Assembly: GCF_001653335.1 (NCBI RefSeq)
Contig: NZ_CP015079.1
Span: 3,100,001 to 3,164,000 of the forward strand
Source: Nocardioides dokdonensis FR1436
GTDB lineage: Bacteria; Actinomycetota; Actinomycetes; Propionibacteriales; Nocardioidaceae
Reading direction: 5' to 3'
DNA: 64,000 nt
Shown: piece by piece, positions 18,956-28,025 of the stretch
How the letters are laid out: every line of letters starts with the position of its first letter
How positions within the stretch are numbered: the stretch's first letter is position 1
The notes under the pieces: model-generated
The model's database searches: none
Seen by the model: the letters and a program-made list of their open reading frames with translations, nothing else
Told to the model about the DNA's origin: nothing
Program-made: the position numbers and the translations under genes

Positions 18956-18961
18956 TAGTGT
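18956..18961 (+). promoter_or_regulatory. Leaderless -10 element (TAGTGT) of the MBL gene
   Basis: TAGTGT is six bases before GTG 18968, and no ribosome site is present. Confidence 0.5.
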
Positions 18962-18967
18962 GACGCC

Positions 18968-19639
18968 GTGTTGATCGCCGGCTTCCCCGCAGGCCCTTGG
19001 GGCACCAACTGCTACGTCGTGGCCACCGGACCGGGCTCCGAGTGCGTCGTCATCGACCCGGGCAAGGACGCCGCCCAGGGGGTCGCCGACGTGGTCCGCG
19101 AGCACCGGCTCAAGCCGGTCTCGGTGCTGGTCACCCACGGTCACGTCGACCACATGTGGTGCGTGGCCCCCGTGGCCGGCACGTACGACTCGACGGCCTG
19201 GATCCACCCCGCCGACCGGCACCTGCTGAGCGACCCGATGGCGGGGATGTCGCGCGAGACCACCCAGATGCTGCTCGGGGGGTCCTACGAGTGGGCCGAG
19301 CCGGACGACGTGCGCGAGCTCGCCGACGACCAGGTGCTGGAGCTGGCGGGGCTGCGCTTCGTCGTCGACCACACCCCCGGGCACACCGAGGGGTCGGTGA
19401 CCTTCCGGACGCCGTACGACGCCCAGGACGTCTCCGAGGTGATGTTCTCCGGCGACCTGCTCTTCGCCGGCTCCATCGGGCGCACCGACCTGCCCGGCGG
19501 CGACCACGCGACGATGCTGCGCAGCCTGGCGACCAAGGTGCTGCCGCTCGCCGACGACATCGTCGTGCTGCCCGGCCACGGTGAGCAGACCTCCATCGCC
19601 CGAGAGCGGGCGACCAACCCGTTCCTCCAGGACCTCTGA
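18968..19639 (+). CDS. MBL-fold metallo-hydrolase (glyoxalase II-like)
   Basis: 223 residues. The metal-binding motif THGHVDHM (His57, His59, Asp61, His62) is followed by DHTPGHTEGSV, FSGDLLFAGSIGRTD and a final PGHGEQT, supplying the remaining His/Asp ligands of a dinuclear site. This is the pattern of small GloB-like hydrolases; the thioester or other substrate is unknown. Leaderless start at GTG 18968. hisS begins six bases after the stop, so the three genes MBL-hisS-aspS are probably one transcript, an order common in actinobacteria. Confidence 0.88.
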   Translation: MLIAGFPAGPWGTNCYVVATGPGSECVVIDPGKDAAQGVADVVREHRLKPVSVLVTHGHVDHMWCVAPVAGTYDSTAWIHPADRHLLSDPMAGMSRETTQMLLGGSYEWAEPDDVRELADDQVLELAGLRFVVDHTPGHTEGSVTFRTPYDAQDVSEVMFSGDLLFAGSIGRTDLPGGDHATMLRSLATKVLPLADDIVVLPGHGEQTSIARERATNPFLQDL

Positions 19640-19645
19640 GGACCC

Positions 19646-20998
19646 ATGAGTGCCAAGATCCGCCCGCTGAGCGGGTTCCCCGAGCTGCTGCCCGCCGCCC
19701 GCGCGGTCGAGCGCGAGGTCATCGCCTCGCTGTCGCGCACCTTCGAGCTGCACGGCTTCACCAACATCGAGACCCGTGTCGTCGAGCCCCTGGACCGGCT
19801 CGCGAAGGGCGGTGAGATCGACAAGGAGATCTACGTCCTGCAGCGCCTGCAGCAGGGCGGGGAGACCTCCGAGGCCGAGCTCGGCATGCACTTCGACCTG
19901 ACCGTGCCGTTCGCCCGCTACGTGCTCGAGCACGCGGGGCACCTGGAGTTCCCCTTCCGGCGCTTCCAGATCCAGCCGGTCTGGCGGGGGGAGCGACCCC
20001 AGGAGGGCCGCTACCGCCAGTTCACCCAGGCCGACGTCGACATCGTGGGCCGCGACGTCCTGGACTTCCACCACGACGTGGAGGTGATGCGGGTGATGGT
20101 CGAGGCGCTGGACGCGCTCCCGGTGCCCGCGCTGAGCTTCCAGTTCAACAACCGCAAGCTGATCCAGGGCTTCTACCGCGGCCTGGGCGTGCCCGACGTG
20201 ACCGCGGCCATCCGCACCATCGACAAGCTCGACAAGCTGCCGGGCGAGAAGGTCGCGGAGCTGCTGGTCAGCGACGCCGGCGCGACGCCGGAGCAGGCCG
20301 AGCGCTGCCTGGCCCTGGCCACGATCCGGGTGCCCGACACCTCCTTCGTGGAGCAGGTGCGCGCGCTCGGGGTCACCGACGACCTGCTCGACGAGGGGCT
20401 CGCCGAGCTCGCCGCCGTCATCGAGGGCTGCTCCGCGGCCGAGCGTCGCCACGTCAGCGTCGAGGCCAACCTGCGGATCGCGCGCGGGCTCGACTACTAC
20501 ACCGGCACGGTCGTCGAGATCTTCATGGACGGCTACGAGCGGCTGAAGTCGGTCGGCGGTGGTGGGCGCTACGACGCCCTGGCCAGCGACGGCCGCACCA
20601 CCTACCCCGGCGTCGGCGTCTCCTTCGGGGTGTCGCGCTCGCTGATCCCGCTGCTCGCCGACGGCGTGCTGGCCGGCAGCCGACCGGTGCCCTCGGCGGT
20701 GCTCATCGCCGTCACCAGCGAGGACAGCAGGCCCGAGTCCGACGCCATCGCGGCCGCGCTGCGCGCCCACGGGGTGCCTTGCGAGGTCGCGCCCACCGCC
20801 GCCAAGTTCGGCAAGCAGATCCGCACCGCCGAGCGTCGCGGCATCCCGTACGTCTGGTTCACCGGCGAGACCGGTCACCAGGTCAAGGACATCCGCACGG
20901 GGGAGCAGGTGGACGCAGACCCGGCCACCTGGGCCCCGCCCCACGACGACCTCCGACCGAAGGTCGTCTCCCGCACAGATCAGGAGCAGAACCAGTGA
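19646..20998 (+). CDS. hisS: Histidine--tRNA ligase
   Basis: 450-residue class II synthetase charging tRNA(His). Motif 1 region [15 protein letters not shown], motif 2 with [20 protein letters not shown], and the histidine-specific [14 protein letters not shown] (about residue 280) followed by GGGGRYDAL and motif 3 [13 protein letters not shown] are all visible. A C-terminal anticodon-binding domain ends with the IRTGEQVD segment. The start ATG is directly after the MBL gene. Its stop overlaps the aspS GTG. Confidence 0.95.
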   Translation: MSAKIRPLSGFPELLPAARAVEREVIASLSRTFELHGFTNIETRVVEPLDRLAKGGEIDKEIYVLQRLQQGGETSEAELGMHFDLTVPFARYVLEHAGHLEFPFRRFQIQPVWRGERPQEGRYRQFTQADVDIVGRDVLDFHHDVEVMRVMVEALDALPVPALSFQFNNRKLIQGFYRGLGVPDVTAAIRTIDKLDKLPGEKVAELLVSDAGATPEQAERCLALATIRVPDTSFVEQVRALGVTDDLLDEGLAELAAVIEGCSAAERRHVSVEANLRIARGLDYYTGTVVEIFMDGYERLKSVGGGGRYDALASDGRTTYPGVGVSFGVSRSLIPLLADGVLAGSRPVPSAVLIAVTSEDSRPESDAIAAALRAHGVPCEVAPTAAKFGKQIRTAERRGIPYVWFTGETGHQVKDIRTGEQVDADPATWAPPHDDLRPKVVSRTDQEQNQ

Positions 20999-22791
20999 TC
21001 CGCACCCATGACGCCGGCGCCCTGCGCGCCGAGCACGTCGGCCAGACCGTCACCCTCGCCGGGTGGGTGGCCCGGCGGCGCGATCACGGCGGCGTCGCCT
21101 TCCTCGACCTGCGCGAGGCCAGTGGAGTGGTCCAGGTGGTCGTGCGCGACGAGCAGGTCGCCCACCAGCTGCGCAACGAGTTCTGCATCAAGGTCACCGG
21201 CGAGGTCGGGCTGCGTCCCGACGGCAACGCCAACGCCAACCTGCCCACCGGTGAGATCGAGGTCGTCACGACCGACCTCGAGGTGCTGAGCACCGCCGCC
21301 CCGCTGCCGTTCCCCATCGACGAGCACGTGGAGGTGGGGGAGGAGGTCCGCCTCAAGCACCGCTACCTCGACCTGCGCCGCGCCGGACCGGCCCATGCCC
21401 TGCGGCTGCGCAGCAAGGTCAACAAGGCAGCGCGCGAGGTCCTTGACCACCACGACTTCGTCGAGGTCGAGACCCCGACGCTGACCCGCAGCACGCCCGA
21501 GGGGGCCCGCGACTTCCTGGTGCCGGCCCGCCTGCACCCGGGCAGCTGGTACGCCCTGCCGCAGAGCCCGCAGCTGTTCAAGCAGCTGCTGATGGTCGGC
21601 GGCATGGAGCGCTACTACCAGATCGCGCGCTGCTACCGCGACGAGGACTTCCGCGCCGACCGGCAGCCGGAGTTCACCCAGCTCGACATCGAGATGTCCT
21701 TCGTGGAGCAGGAGGACGTCATCTCCTTGATGGAGGAGGTGCTCTGCGCCATGTGGGCGCTCATCGACGTCGAGATCCCGCGCCCGATCCCGCGGATGAC
21801 CTACGCCGAGGCGATGTCCCGCTTCGGCTCCGACAAGCCCGACCTGCGGATGGGCCTCGAGCTCGTCGAGTGCACCGCGTTCTTCGCCGACACGACGTTC
21901 CGGGTCTTCCAGGCCGAGTACGTCGGCGCCGTGGTGATGCCCGGCGGTGCCAGCCAGCCCCGCAAGAAGCTCGACGCCTGGCAGGAGTGGGCCAAGCAGC
22001 GCGGCGCCCGCGGGCTGGCGTACGTGCTGGTGGGTGAGGACGGCACCCTGAGCGGTCCGGTCGCCAAGAACCTGAGCGACACCGAGAAGGAGGGTCTGGC
22101 CGCGCACGTGGGCGCCGGGCCCGGCGACTGCATCTTCTTCGCCGCCGGGGCGACCAAGTCCAGCCGGGCCCTGCTCGGCGCGGCCCGCCTGGAGATCGGC
22201 CGCCGCGGCGGCCTGATCGACGAGTCGGCCTTCGCCTTCACGTGGGTCGTCGACGCGCCGCTCTTCGAGCCCGCCAGCGAGGCGGTCGCCAGCGGCGACG
22301 TGGCCGTGGGCGCAGGCTCCTGGACGGCCGTCCACCACGCCTTCACCAGCCCCCAGCCGGAGTTCCTCGAGTCCCTCGAGTCGGACCCCGGGCGGGCCCT
22401 GGCCTACGCCTACGACATCGTCTGCAACGGCAGCGAGCTCGGCGGCGGGTCGATCCGGATCCACCGCGAGGACGTGCAGCGGCGGGTCTTCGAGGTGATG
22501 GGGATCGGCGAGGAGGAGGCCCAGGAGAAGTTTGGGTTCCTGCTCGACGCCTTCAAGTACGGCGCGCCGCCGCACGGCGGCATCGCCGTGGGCATGGACC
22601 GCATCTGCGCGATCCTGGCCGGCGCGGACTCCATCCGCGACGTCATCGCCTTCCCCAAGTCCGGAGGCGGCTACGACCCGCTCACCGCGGCCCCGGCCCC
22701 GATCACGCCCGAGCAGCGTGCCGAGGCCGGCGTGGACGTCGAGCCCGAGGACGAGGACGACTCGGACGAGGCCCCGCAGACCCAGGTCTGA
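20995..22791 (+). CDS. aspS: Aspartate--tRNA(Asp/Asn) ligase, probably non-discriminating
   Basis: 598 residues from GTG 20995, overlapping the hisS stop. An OB-fold anticodon domain (1-110), the class II core with [18 protein letters not shown], a bacterial GAD insertion, and motif 3 [13 protein letters not shown] are all present. His31 in RRRDHGG and Gly in [13 protein letters not shown] match residues that define non-discriminating AspRS in Pseudomonas aeruginosa. The enzyme may therefore also charge tRNA(Asn) for GatCAB amidation, which is inference. The C-terminus has an acidic tail ([11 protein letters not shown]). A strong terminator follows. Confidence 0.95.
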   Translation: MIRTHDAGALRAEHVGQTVTLAGWVARRRDHGGVAFLDLREASGVVQVVVRDEQVAHQLRNEFCIKVTGEVGLRPDGNANANLPTGEIEVVTTDLEVLSTAAPLPFPIDEHVEVGEEVRLKHRYLDLRRAGPAHALRLRSKVNKAAREVLDHHDFVEVETPTLTRSTPEGARDFLVPARLHPGSWYALPQSPQLFKQLLMVGGMERYYQIARCYRDEDFRADRQPEFTQLDIEMSFVEQEDVISLMEEVLCAMWALIDVEIPRPIPRMTYAEAMSRFGSDKPDLRMGLELVECTAFFADTTFRVFQAEYVGAVVMPGGASQPRKKLDAWQEWAKQRGARGLAYVLVGEDGTLSGPVAKNLSDTEKEGLAAHVGAGPGDCIFFAAGATKSSRALLGAARLEIGRRGGLIDESAFAFTWVVDAPLFEPASEAVASGDVAVGAGSWTAVHHAFTSPQPEFLESLESDPGRALAYAYDIVCNGSELGGGSIRIHREDVQRRVFEVMGIGEEEAQEKFGFLLDAFKYGAPPHGGIAVGMDRICAILAGADSIRDVIAFPKSGGGYDPLTAAPAPITPEQRAEAGVDVEPEDEDDSDEAPQTQV

Positions 22792-22813
22792 CCCCTCCTG
22801 AGCCGACCGCGAC

Positions 22814-22845
22814 GACCCCCTTCCGCCCTGGAGCGGAAGGGGGTC
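22814..22845 (+). terminator. Terminator hairpin after aspS
   Basis: GACCCCCTTCCG (22814-22825) and its exact complement CGGAAGGGGGTC (22834-22845) enclose an 8-base loop 22 bases after the aspS stop. There is no U-tract, as often in high-GC actinobacteria. Confidence 0.8.
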
Positions 22846-22911
22846 GACGCGTCTCGGTGGTCGAGACCAGATCGTTACTCCCGAGTGACCGTCGTTGCGG
22901 CACCGGTCACA

Positions 22912-22917
22912 TAGAGT
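22912..22917 (+). promoter_or_regulatory. Possible -10 element of the peptide transporter operon
   Basis: TAGAGT lies 64 bases before the first permease gene. The leader also has a small GCCGGG/CCCGGC hairpin (about 22943-22959). Confidence 0.4.
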
Positions 22918-22981
22918 CTCGCTCGGCGCGCTGCCAGCGCGTGCCGGGAAGCCCCCGGCGGACCAACCAGATGGGGTGAGC

Positions 22982-24007
22982 ATGTCGTCGGCACAGATGG
23001 CCGGACCCGAGAAGCTGGGTCACATGAGCGACGAGCCACCCGGGCCCGACCGCAGCACCAAGAAGGCCAGGTCGATCACCGGCAAGTCGCCGATGCGGAT
23101 CGCCATGGGCCGCTTGATGCGCGACAAGATCGCCGTCGTGTGCCTGGCCACCGTCGTCTTCTTCGTCCTGATCGCGATCTTCGCCGGGGTGCTGCAGCGA
23201 CTGTTCGGTGTCGACACCAACACCGTGCTGCCGAGCCAGTTCCTCGACCTCGACGGCATCCCGCGCCCGGAGTACGGCCCGCCGTACGGCGCCTTCACCA
23301 TGGAGCACCCGTTCGGCATCGCGCCGCGCACCGCGACCGACAACCTCGCCTTCTGGCTCGAGGGTGCGCGCAACTCGCTGGAGATCGCGACCCTGGCCAC
23401 GATCGTGGCGACCGTCGTGGGAATCACCCTCGGTCTGCTCGCCGGGTTCCTCGGTGGCGTCGTCGACAAGGTGATCTCCTTCATCACCGACTTCTTCCTC
23501 ACCCTGCCGTTCCTGCTGGCCGCGCTGACCATCGCGCCGATCGTCAGCGAGCGGTTCCGCGACAGCGCCAACTACGTGACCATCCAGGTCGTCCAGCTCG
23601 TGCTCGTGCTGGCCTTCTTCGGCTGGATGGGCCTGGCGCGACTGATCCGCGGAGAGGTGCTCTCGCTGCGCGAGCGCGAGTTCATCCAGGCCGCCCGGGT
23701 GCTGGGCATGCCCACCCGCCGGGTGCTGACCCGCGAGCTGATGCCCAACCTCGCCGCGCCGATCGTGGTCAGCACGTCGCTGATGCTGCCGGCCTTCGTC
23801 TCCGCCGAGGCGGGTCTGGCGTTCCTCGGCATCGGCATCACCTCGCGCCCCTCGTGGGGCCAGACGCTGACGCAGGCCACCAGCTTCTTCAACGACTACT
23901 CCCTCTACCTGTGGCAGCCGCTCCTCGGCATCGTGGCGCTCGTGCTGGCACTCAACCTCTTGGGCGACGCAGTGCGTGACGCGCTCGACCCGAAGACCCG
24001 TCGCTGA
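22982..24007 (+). CDS. Peptide ABC transporter permease (DppC/OppC type)
   Basis: 341 residues from ATG 22982. The N-terminus is a charged cytosolic segment with a Lys-rich patch, then a membrane helix, a periplasmic stretch and five further helices. The EAA-type cytosolic loop that docks onto the ATPases reads EFIQAARVLGMPTRRVL then TRELMPNLAAPI. It pairs with the DppB-type permease at 25963 to form the channel. First gene of a five-gene operon whose order (C, binding protein, B, D, F) differs from the usual A-B-C-D-F. Confidence 0.9.
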   Translation: MSSAQMAGPEKLGHMSDEPPGPDRSTKKARSITGKSPMRIAMGRLMRDKIAVVCLATVVFFVLIAIFAGVLQRLFGVDTNTVLPSQFLDLDGIPRPEYGPPYGAFTMEHPFGIAPRTATDNLAFWLEGARNSLEIATLATIVATVVGITLGLLAGFLGGVVDKVISFITDFFLTLPFLLAALTIAPIVSERFRDSANYVTIQVVQLVLVLAFFGWMGLARLIRGEVLSLREREFIQAARVLGMPTRRVLTRELMPNLAAPIVVSTSLMLPAFVSAEAGLAFLGIGITSRPSWGQTLTQATSFFNDYSLYLWQPLLGIVALVLALNLLGDAVRDALDPKTRR

Positions 24008-24068
24008 CGGGGTACGACGTGTCGCGAATCCTCCTCGCGGCACCATCCAAGCAACGAAAGGCTGGACC

Positions 24069-25832
24069 ATGAGACGGACCAAGCCGCTGGCGGTTGTCGC
24101 CGGCGCTGCGCTGTTGACCCTTGCCGCGTGTGGTGGCTCGGGCAGCGGTGGCGACACGAACGCGGACGAGCGCGAGTACGGCGCCGCCTCGGAGACCATC
24201 GACAAGGACCCCGAGGCCCAGGGCCCGGCCGAGGACATCGAGGGCGCCACCGCTGGTGGCACCGTCACCGTCTTCCTGCCCGGCGACCCCGGTCCGGACG
24301 ACCTCGACCCCACCAACGGGTGGTCGGTGACCGGCAACTCGATCCAGCAGGCGCTCACCAGCCGCTCGCTGACCCAGTACAAGCGTGACCCCGAGTCGGA
24401 GACCGGCGAGATGATCCTGGTCCCCGACCTGGCCGTCGACCTCGGTCAGCCGAACGAGGACTTCACCGAGTGGACCTTCGAGATCCGCGACGACGCGACC
24501 TGGGAGGACGGCAGCCCGATCACCGCTGAGGAGGTCGCCTGGGGCATCAACCGGTCGATGGACTCCGAGCAGTTCCCCTCGGGCCCCGGCACCGAGTACT
24601 CGCAGACCTACTTCCTGGGTGCGGGCGAGTACGAGGGCCCCTACACCGACAAGGGCACCGACTGGGAGGGCGTCGAGTTCGACAACGACGCCTCCACCGT
24701 CACCATCAAGATGGCCAAGACCTTCCCCGACATGGACTACTGGGGCGCCTTCATGGCGATGGGCCCGGCTCCGCTCGGCAAGGAGAGCCAGCCGCCGGCC
24801 TACGGGCAGAACATCAAGTCGAACGGCCCCTACAAGGTCGACTCGTTCCGCCCCGGCGACGAGCTGGTCCTGGTCAAGAACGACCAGTGGAACCCCGACT
24901 CCGACCCGGCGCGCCACCAGTACGCCGACAAGTGGGTCTTCAAGTTCAACGCCGACGGCGACCAGACCGACCAGATCATGCTCAGCGACAACACCGAGTC
25001 GCAGACCGCGCTGTCCACGCAGCTCGGCTCGAGCAGCTACACCGACGGTTCCGACAAGCTCGGTGACCGCCTGATCCAGCAGTCCTCGCAGTGCACCAGC
25101 TTCCTGTACCCCGACTACGAGTCGACGGACCTGAACTGGCGCAAGGCCGTGGCCTACGCCTACCCCTACGAGGACGTGTGGCAGGCCAGCGGCGAGGTGC
25201 CGGGCGTGACCCGCGTGCCCGCCAACTCGATCATGCCCCCGGGCATGGCCGGCAAGAGCGACTACTTCGTCGACGGTGAGCAGTTCACCTTCGACCCCGA
25301 GAAGGCCAAGGAGCTCCTCGCGGAGTCCGACACGCCCGCCGAGATCTCGATGATCTTCTACGAGGCCGACCCGCTGCAGGTCGCGGCGCAGAAGGTCATC
25401 ACCGAGGGCTTCGAGCAGGCCGGCTTCAAGGTCAAGGCGACCGGCGTCCAGGAGTCCCCGTACTCCACCTGGACCAACCCGGACGACAAGCTCAACAAGA
25501 GCCTGAACCTGCGTGGCGTCAACTGGTGCTCGGACTGGCCCTCGGGCCTGACCATGGTGCCGCCGCTGACGCGCACCGGGGCGACCTACAACACCGGCTT
25601 CTTCTCGGAGCAGGCGATGGACGACAAGATGGACGAGATCCCGACCCTGGACCTCGAGGAGCAGGCCGCTGAGTGGGGCGCGCTCGACGAGGCCATGTCG
25701 ACCGAGTTCTTCCCGATCATCCCGACCGCGTTCCGCAACGACCTGTACGCGTTCGGTACCAAGATCGGCAACCCGTCCGGTGACGGCTCCATCGGTGCCC
25801 CGAACTACAAGGACATCTTCGTGATGCAGTGA
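24069..25832 (+). CDS. Peptide ABC transporter substrate-binding lipoprotein (family 5)
   Basis: 587 residues. Signal MRRTKPLAVVAGAALLTLAAC has lipobox LAAC with Cys21, then a Gly/Ser linker. The mature protein is an SBP_bac_5 protein: GGTVTVFLPGDPGPDDLDPT, a WTFEIRDDATWEDGSPITAE segment, SNGPYKVDSFRPGDELVLVK and KAVAYAYPYEDVW. It should capture oligo- or dipeptides outside the membrane for the two permeases. Two cysteines of the mature protein (SSQCTS and NWCSD) might form a disulfide. A perfect hairpin between this gene and dppB probably raises its expression over the rest of the operon. Confidence 0.92.
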   Translation: MRRTKPLAVVAGAALLTLAACGGSGSGGDTNADEREYGAASETIDKDPEAQGPAEDIEGATAGGTVTVFLPGDPGPDDLDPTNGWSVTGNSIQQALTSRSLTQYKRDPESETGEMILVPDLAVDLGQPNEDFTEWTFEIRDDATWEDGSPITAEEVAWGINRSMDSEQFPSGPGTEYSQTYFLGAGEYEGPYTDKGTDWEGVEFDNDASTVTIKMAKTFPDMDYWGAFMAMGPAPLGKESQPPAYGQNIKSNGPYKVDSFRPGDELVLVKNDQWNPDSDPARHQYADKWVFKFNADGDQTDQIMLSDNTESQTALSTQLGSSSYTDGSDKLGDRLIQQSSQCTSFLYPDYESTDLNWRKAVAYAYPYEDVWQASGEVPGVTRVPANSIMPPGMAGKSDYFVDGEQFTFDPEKAKELLAESDTPAEISMIFYEADPLQVAAQKVITEGFEQAGFKVKATGVQESPYSTWTNPDDKLNKSLNLRGVNWCSDWPSGLTMVPPLTRTGATYNTGFFSEQAMDDKMDEIPTLDLEEQAAEWGALDEAMSTEFFPIIPTAFRNDLYAFGTKIGNPSGDGSIGAPNYKDIFVMQ

Positions 25833-25895
25833 TCGACCTCGTCGATCCGCACCACGTGAGCCCTTCGGTTCACCGCACCACCTGATAGCACGACA

Positions 25896-25933
25896 GTGAC
25901 GGGGGCCTCCCGAGACCCGGGGGCCCCCGTCAC
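25896..25933 (+). terminator. Intra-operon terminator/attenuator hairpin
   Basis: GTGACGGGGGCC (25896-25907) and GGCCCCCGTCAC (25922-25933) form a perfect 12-bp stem, with further CCC/GGG pairing inside the loop. It lies 63 bases after the binding-protein stop and 29 before dppB. Confidence 0.8.
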
Positions 25934-25962
25934 TTCCCTCCTGCACGGAAGAGAGATCCTCG

Positions 25963-26970
25963 ATGTTCGCCTACATCGTCAAACGGCTCCTGGCCGGCGT
26001 CCTGGTGCTGTTCCTGGTGTCCATGTCGATCTTCCTGCTCTTCTGGTACGGCCCCAACGAGCCCGCACGCGTCATGTGCGACACCAAGACCTCCAACCGC
26101 TGCAACGCCGAGCGCCTGGACCGGTTCACCGAGGAGCTGGGCTACAACAACGCCTGGTACGCCGAGTACGGCGACTACGTGAAGGGCGTCTTCGTCGGCC
26201 GCGACATCACCGTGGCCGCACAGACCACCCGCTGCGACGCCCCCTGCTTCGGCCTGTCCTACAAGAACGGCCAGCCAGTGTGGGAGGACATGAAGGACCG
26301 CCTGCCGGCCACCTTCTCCGTCGCCATCGGCGGCGCGACCCTCTACCTCCTGCTCGGAGTGCCACTAGGGGTGGCGGCCGCGCGAAGACGCGGCACGGTG
26401 CAGGACAAGGCGCTCGTCTCCTCCTTCCTGTTCCTCAGCTCCGTGCCGTACTACCTGTTCGCCCTGCTGACCTGGCTGTTCTTCTCGCTGAAGTGGGAGG
26501 TCCCGTTCATCGGCAACACCGGGTACGTGCCCTTCACCGACTCACCGACCGCCTGGTTCGGCGGTCTCGCGCTGGCCTGGATCTGTCTGGGCATCTTCGG
26601 GTGCACGCAGTACACCAGGTATGCGCGAGGTGCCATGGTCGAGGCGTTGAGCGAGGACTACATCCGCACCGCCAAGGCCAAGGGCCTGCCCGCCCGCACG
26701 GTCGTCTACAAGCACGGGCTGCGCGCTGCGCTCGTGCCGATCGTGACGATCTTCGGCATCGACTTCGGCACCCTGCTGGCCGGCACCATCTTCACCGAGC
26801 GCATCTTCGACATCGAGGGCATCGGGCTGTGGAGCCTGCGCGCGGTGGTCCAGCGCGACCTGCCGATCGTCTCGGCCACGGCGCTGTTCAGCGCCGTGAT
26901 CCTGATCACGGCCAACCTGATCGTCGATGTCATCTACTCCGTCCTCGACCCGAGAGTGAGGCTGTCGTGA
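25963..26970 (+). CDS. Peptide ABC transporter permease (DppB/OppB type)
   Basis: 335 residues with an N-terminal helix MFAYIVKRLLAGVLVLFLVS typical of DppB, an external domain with several cysteines (MCDTKTSNRCN, TRCDAPCF), and the core permease helices. The EAA loop is DYIRTAKAKGLPARTVVYKH then GLRAALVPIV. GGAAGAGAG serves as ribosome site. Its stop overlaps the GTG of the first ATPase, so the membrane and ATPase parts are translationally coupled. Confidence 0.92.
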   Translation: MFAYIVKRLLAGVLVLFLVSMSIFLLFWYGPNEPARVMCDTKTSNRCNAERLDRFTEELGYNNAWYAEYGDYVKGVFVGRDITVAAQTTRCDAPCFGLSYKNGQPVWEDMKDRLPATFSVAIGGATLYLLLGVPLGVAAARRRGTVQDKALVSSFLFLSSVPYYLFALLTWLFFSLKWEVPFIGNTGYVPFTDSPTAWFGGLALAWICLGIFGCTQYTRYARGAMVEALSEDYIRTAKAKGLPARTVVYKHGLRAALVPIVTIFGIDFGTLLAGTIFTERIFDIEGIGLWSLRAVVQRDLPIVSATALFSAVILITANLIVDVIYSVLDPRVRLS

Positions 26971-28025
26971 GCGACGCCGAACCGTTCCTCGTCGTGGAGG
27001 ACCTCACGGTCCGCTTCCCGACCGAGGACGGCCTCGTCACCGCCGTGCAGGACCTGAGCTACACGGTCCGCAAGGGTCAGACCCTGGGCATCGTGGGCGA
27101 GTCCGGCTCCGGCAAGTCGGTCTCGTCGATGGCCGTGCTGGGGCTGCACGACGCACGCACCGCCCGGATCACCGGGTCCATCCGCGTCGACGGCCAGGAG
27201 GTCGTGGGCATGAGCGAGTCGGGGCTGCGCAAGCTGCGCGGTCGCCAGGTCGCCATGATCTTCCAGGACGCCCTCGCCGCGCTGCACCCCTTCTACAAGA
27301 TCGGGCCGCAGCTGGCGGAGGCCTACCTGGTCCACCATCCCAAGGCGACCAAGCGCGAGGCCCGTCGCAAGGCCATCGAGATGCTCGACCGGGTCGGCAT
27401 CCCGCAGCCGGACCGCCGGGTCGACGACTTCGCGCACCAGTTCTCCGGTGGCATGCGCCAGCGCGCGATGATCGCGATGGGCCTGATCAACGACCCGTCG
27501 CTGCTGATCGCCGACGAGCCGACGACCGCGCTCGACGTCACGGTGCAGGCCCAGATCCTCGACCTGCTCCAGGACCTGCAGAGCGAGTTCGACTCCGCGG
27601 TCATCATCATCACCCACGACCTGGGTGTGATCGCCGAGATGGCCGACGACGTCCTGGTGATGTACGCCGGTCGCGGTGTGGAGTACGGGCCGTGCAAGCA
27701 GATCCTGACCCGGCCGCAGATGCCCTACACCTGGGGTCTGCTGTCGTCGGTCCCGGACGTCACCGGTGACACCGACTCCAAGCTGATCCCGATCCCCGGC
27801 AACCCGCCGAGCCTGCTCAACCCGCCGACCGGGTGCGCCTTCCACCCCCGCTGTGTGCACAGCGACAAGGTCGGAGGGGACCTGTGCCGGACCACGATGC
27901 CCCCCTTCGAGGAGGGGACCGCGGGCCCGGGGCACCTCAAGCGCTGCCACCTGCGCGACCCCGAGGTGATCTTCGAGCGGGAGATCCTGCCGGTCATCGC
28001 CCCCGAGCTGCTCGAGGAGAGCTGA
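26967..28025 (+). CDS. Peptide ABC transporter ATP-binding protein (DppD/OppD type)
   Basis: 352 residues from GTG 26967. Walker A GESGSGKS, Q-loop FQDALAALHP, a signature variant FSGGMRQRAMIA, Walker B LLIADEPTTALD and the switch histidine in ITHDLGV are all present. The C-terminal oligopeptide/dipeptide extension has GCAFHPRC and further cysteines, the usual site of an iron-sulfur cluster or metal in this subfamily. Couples ATP hydrolysis to import together with the next gene, whose ATG overlaps its stop. Confidence 0.94.
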   Translation: MSDAEPFLVVEDLTVRFPTEDGLVTAVQDLSYTVRKGQTLGIVGESGSGKSVSSMAVLGLHDARTARITGSIRVDGQEVVGMSESGLRKLRGRQVAMIFQDALAALHPFYKIGPQLAEAYLVHHPKATKREARRKAIEMLDRVGIPQPDRRVDDFAHQFSGGMRQRAMIAMGLINDPSLLIADEPTTALDVTVQAQILDLLQDLQSEFDSAVIIITHDLGVIAEMADDVLVMYAGRGVEYGPCKQILTRPQMPYTWGLLSSVPDVTGDTDSKLIPIPGNPPSLLNPPTGCAFHPRCVHSDKVGGDLCRTTMPPFEEGTAGPGHLKRCHLRDPEVIFEREILPVIAPELLEES

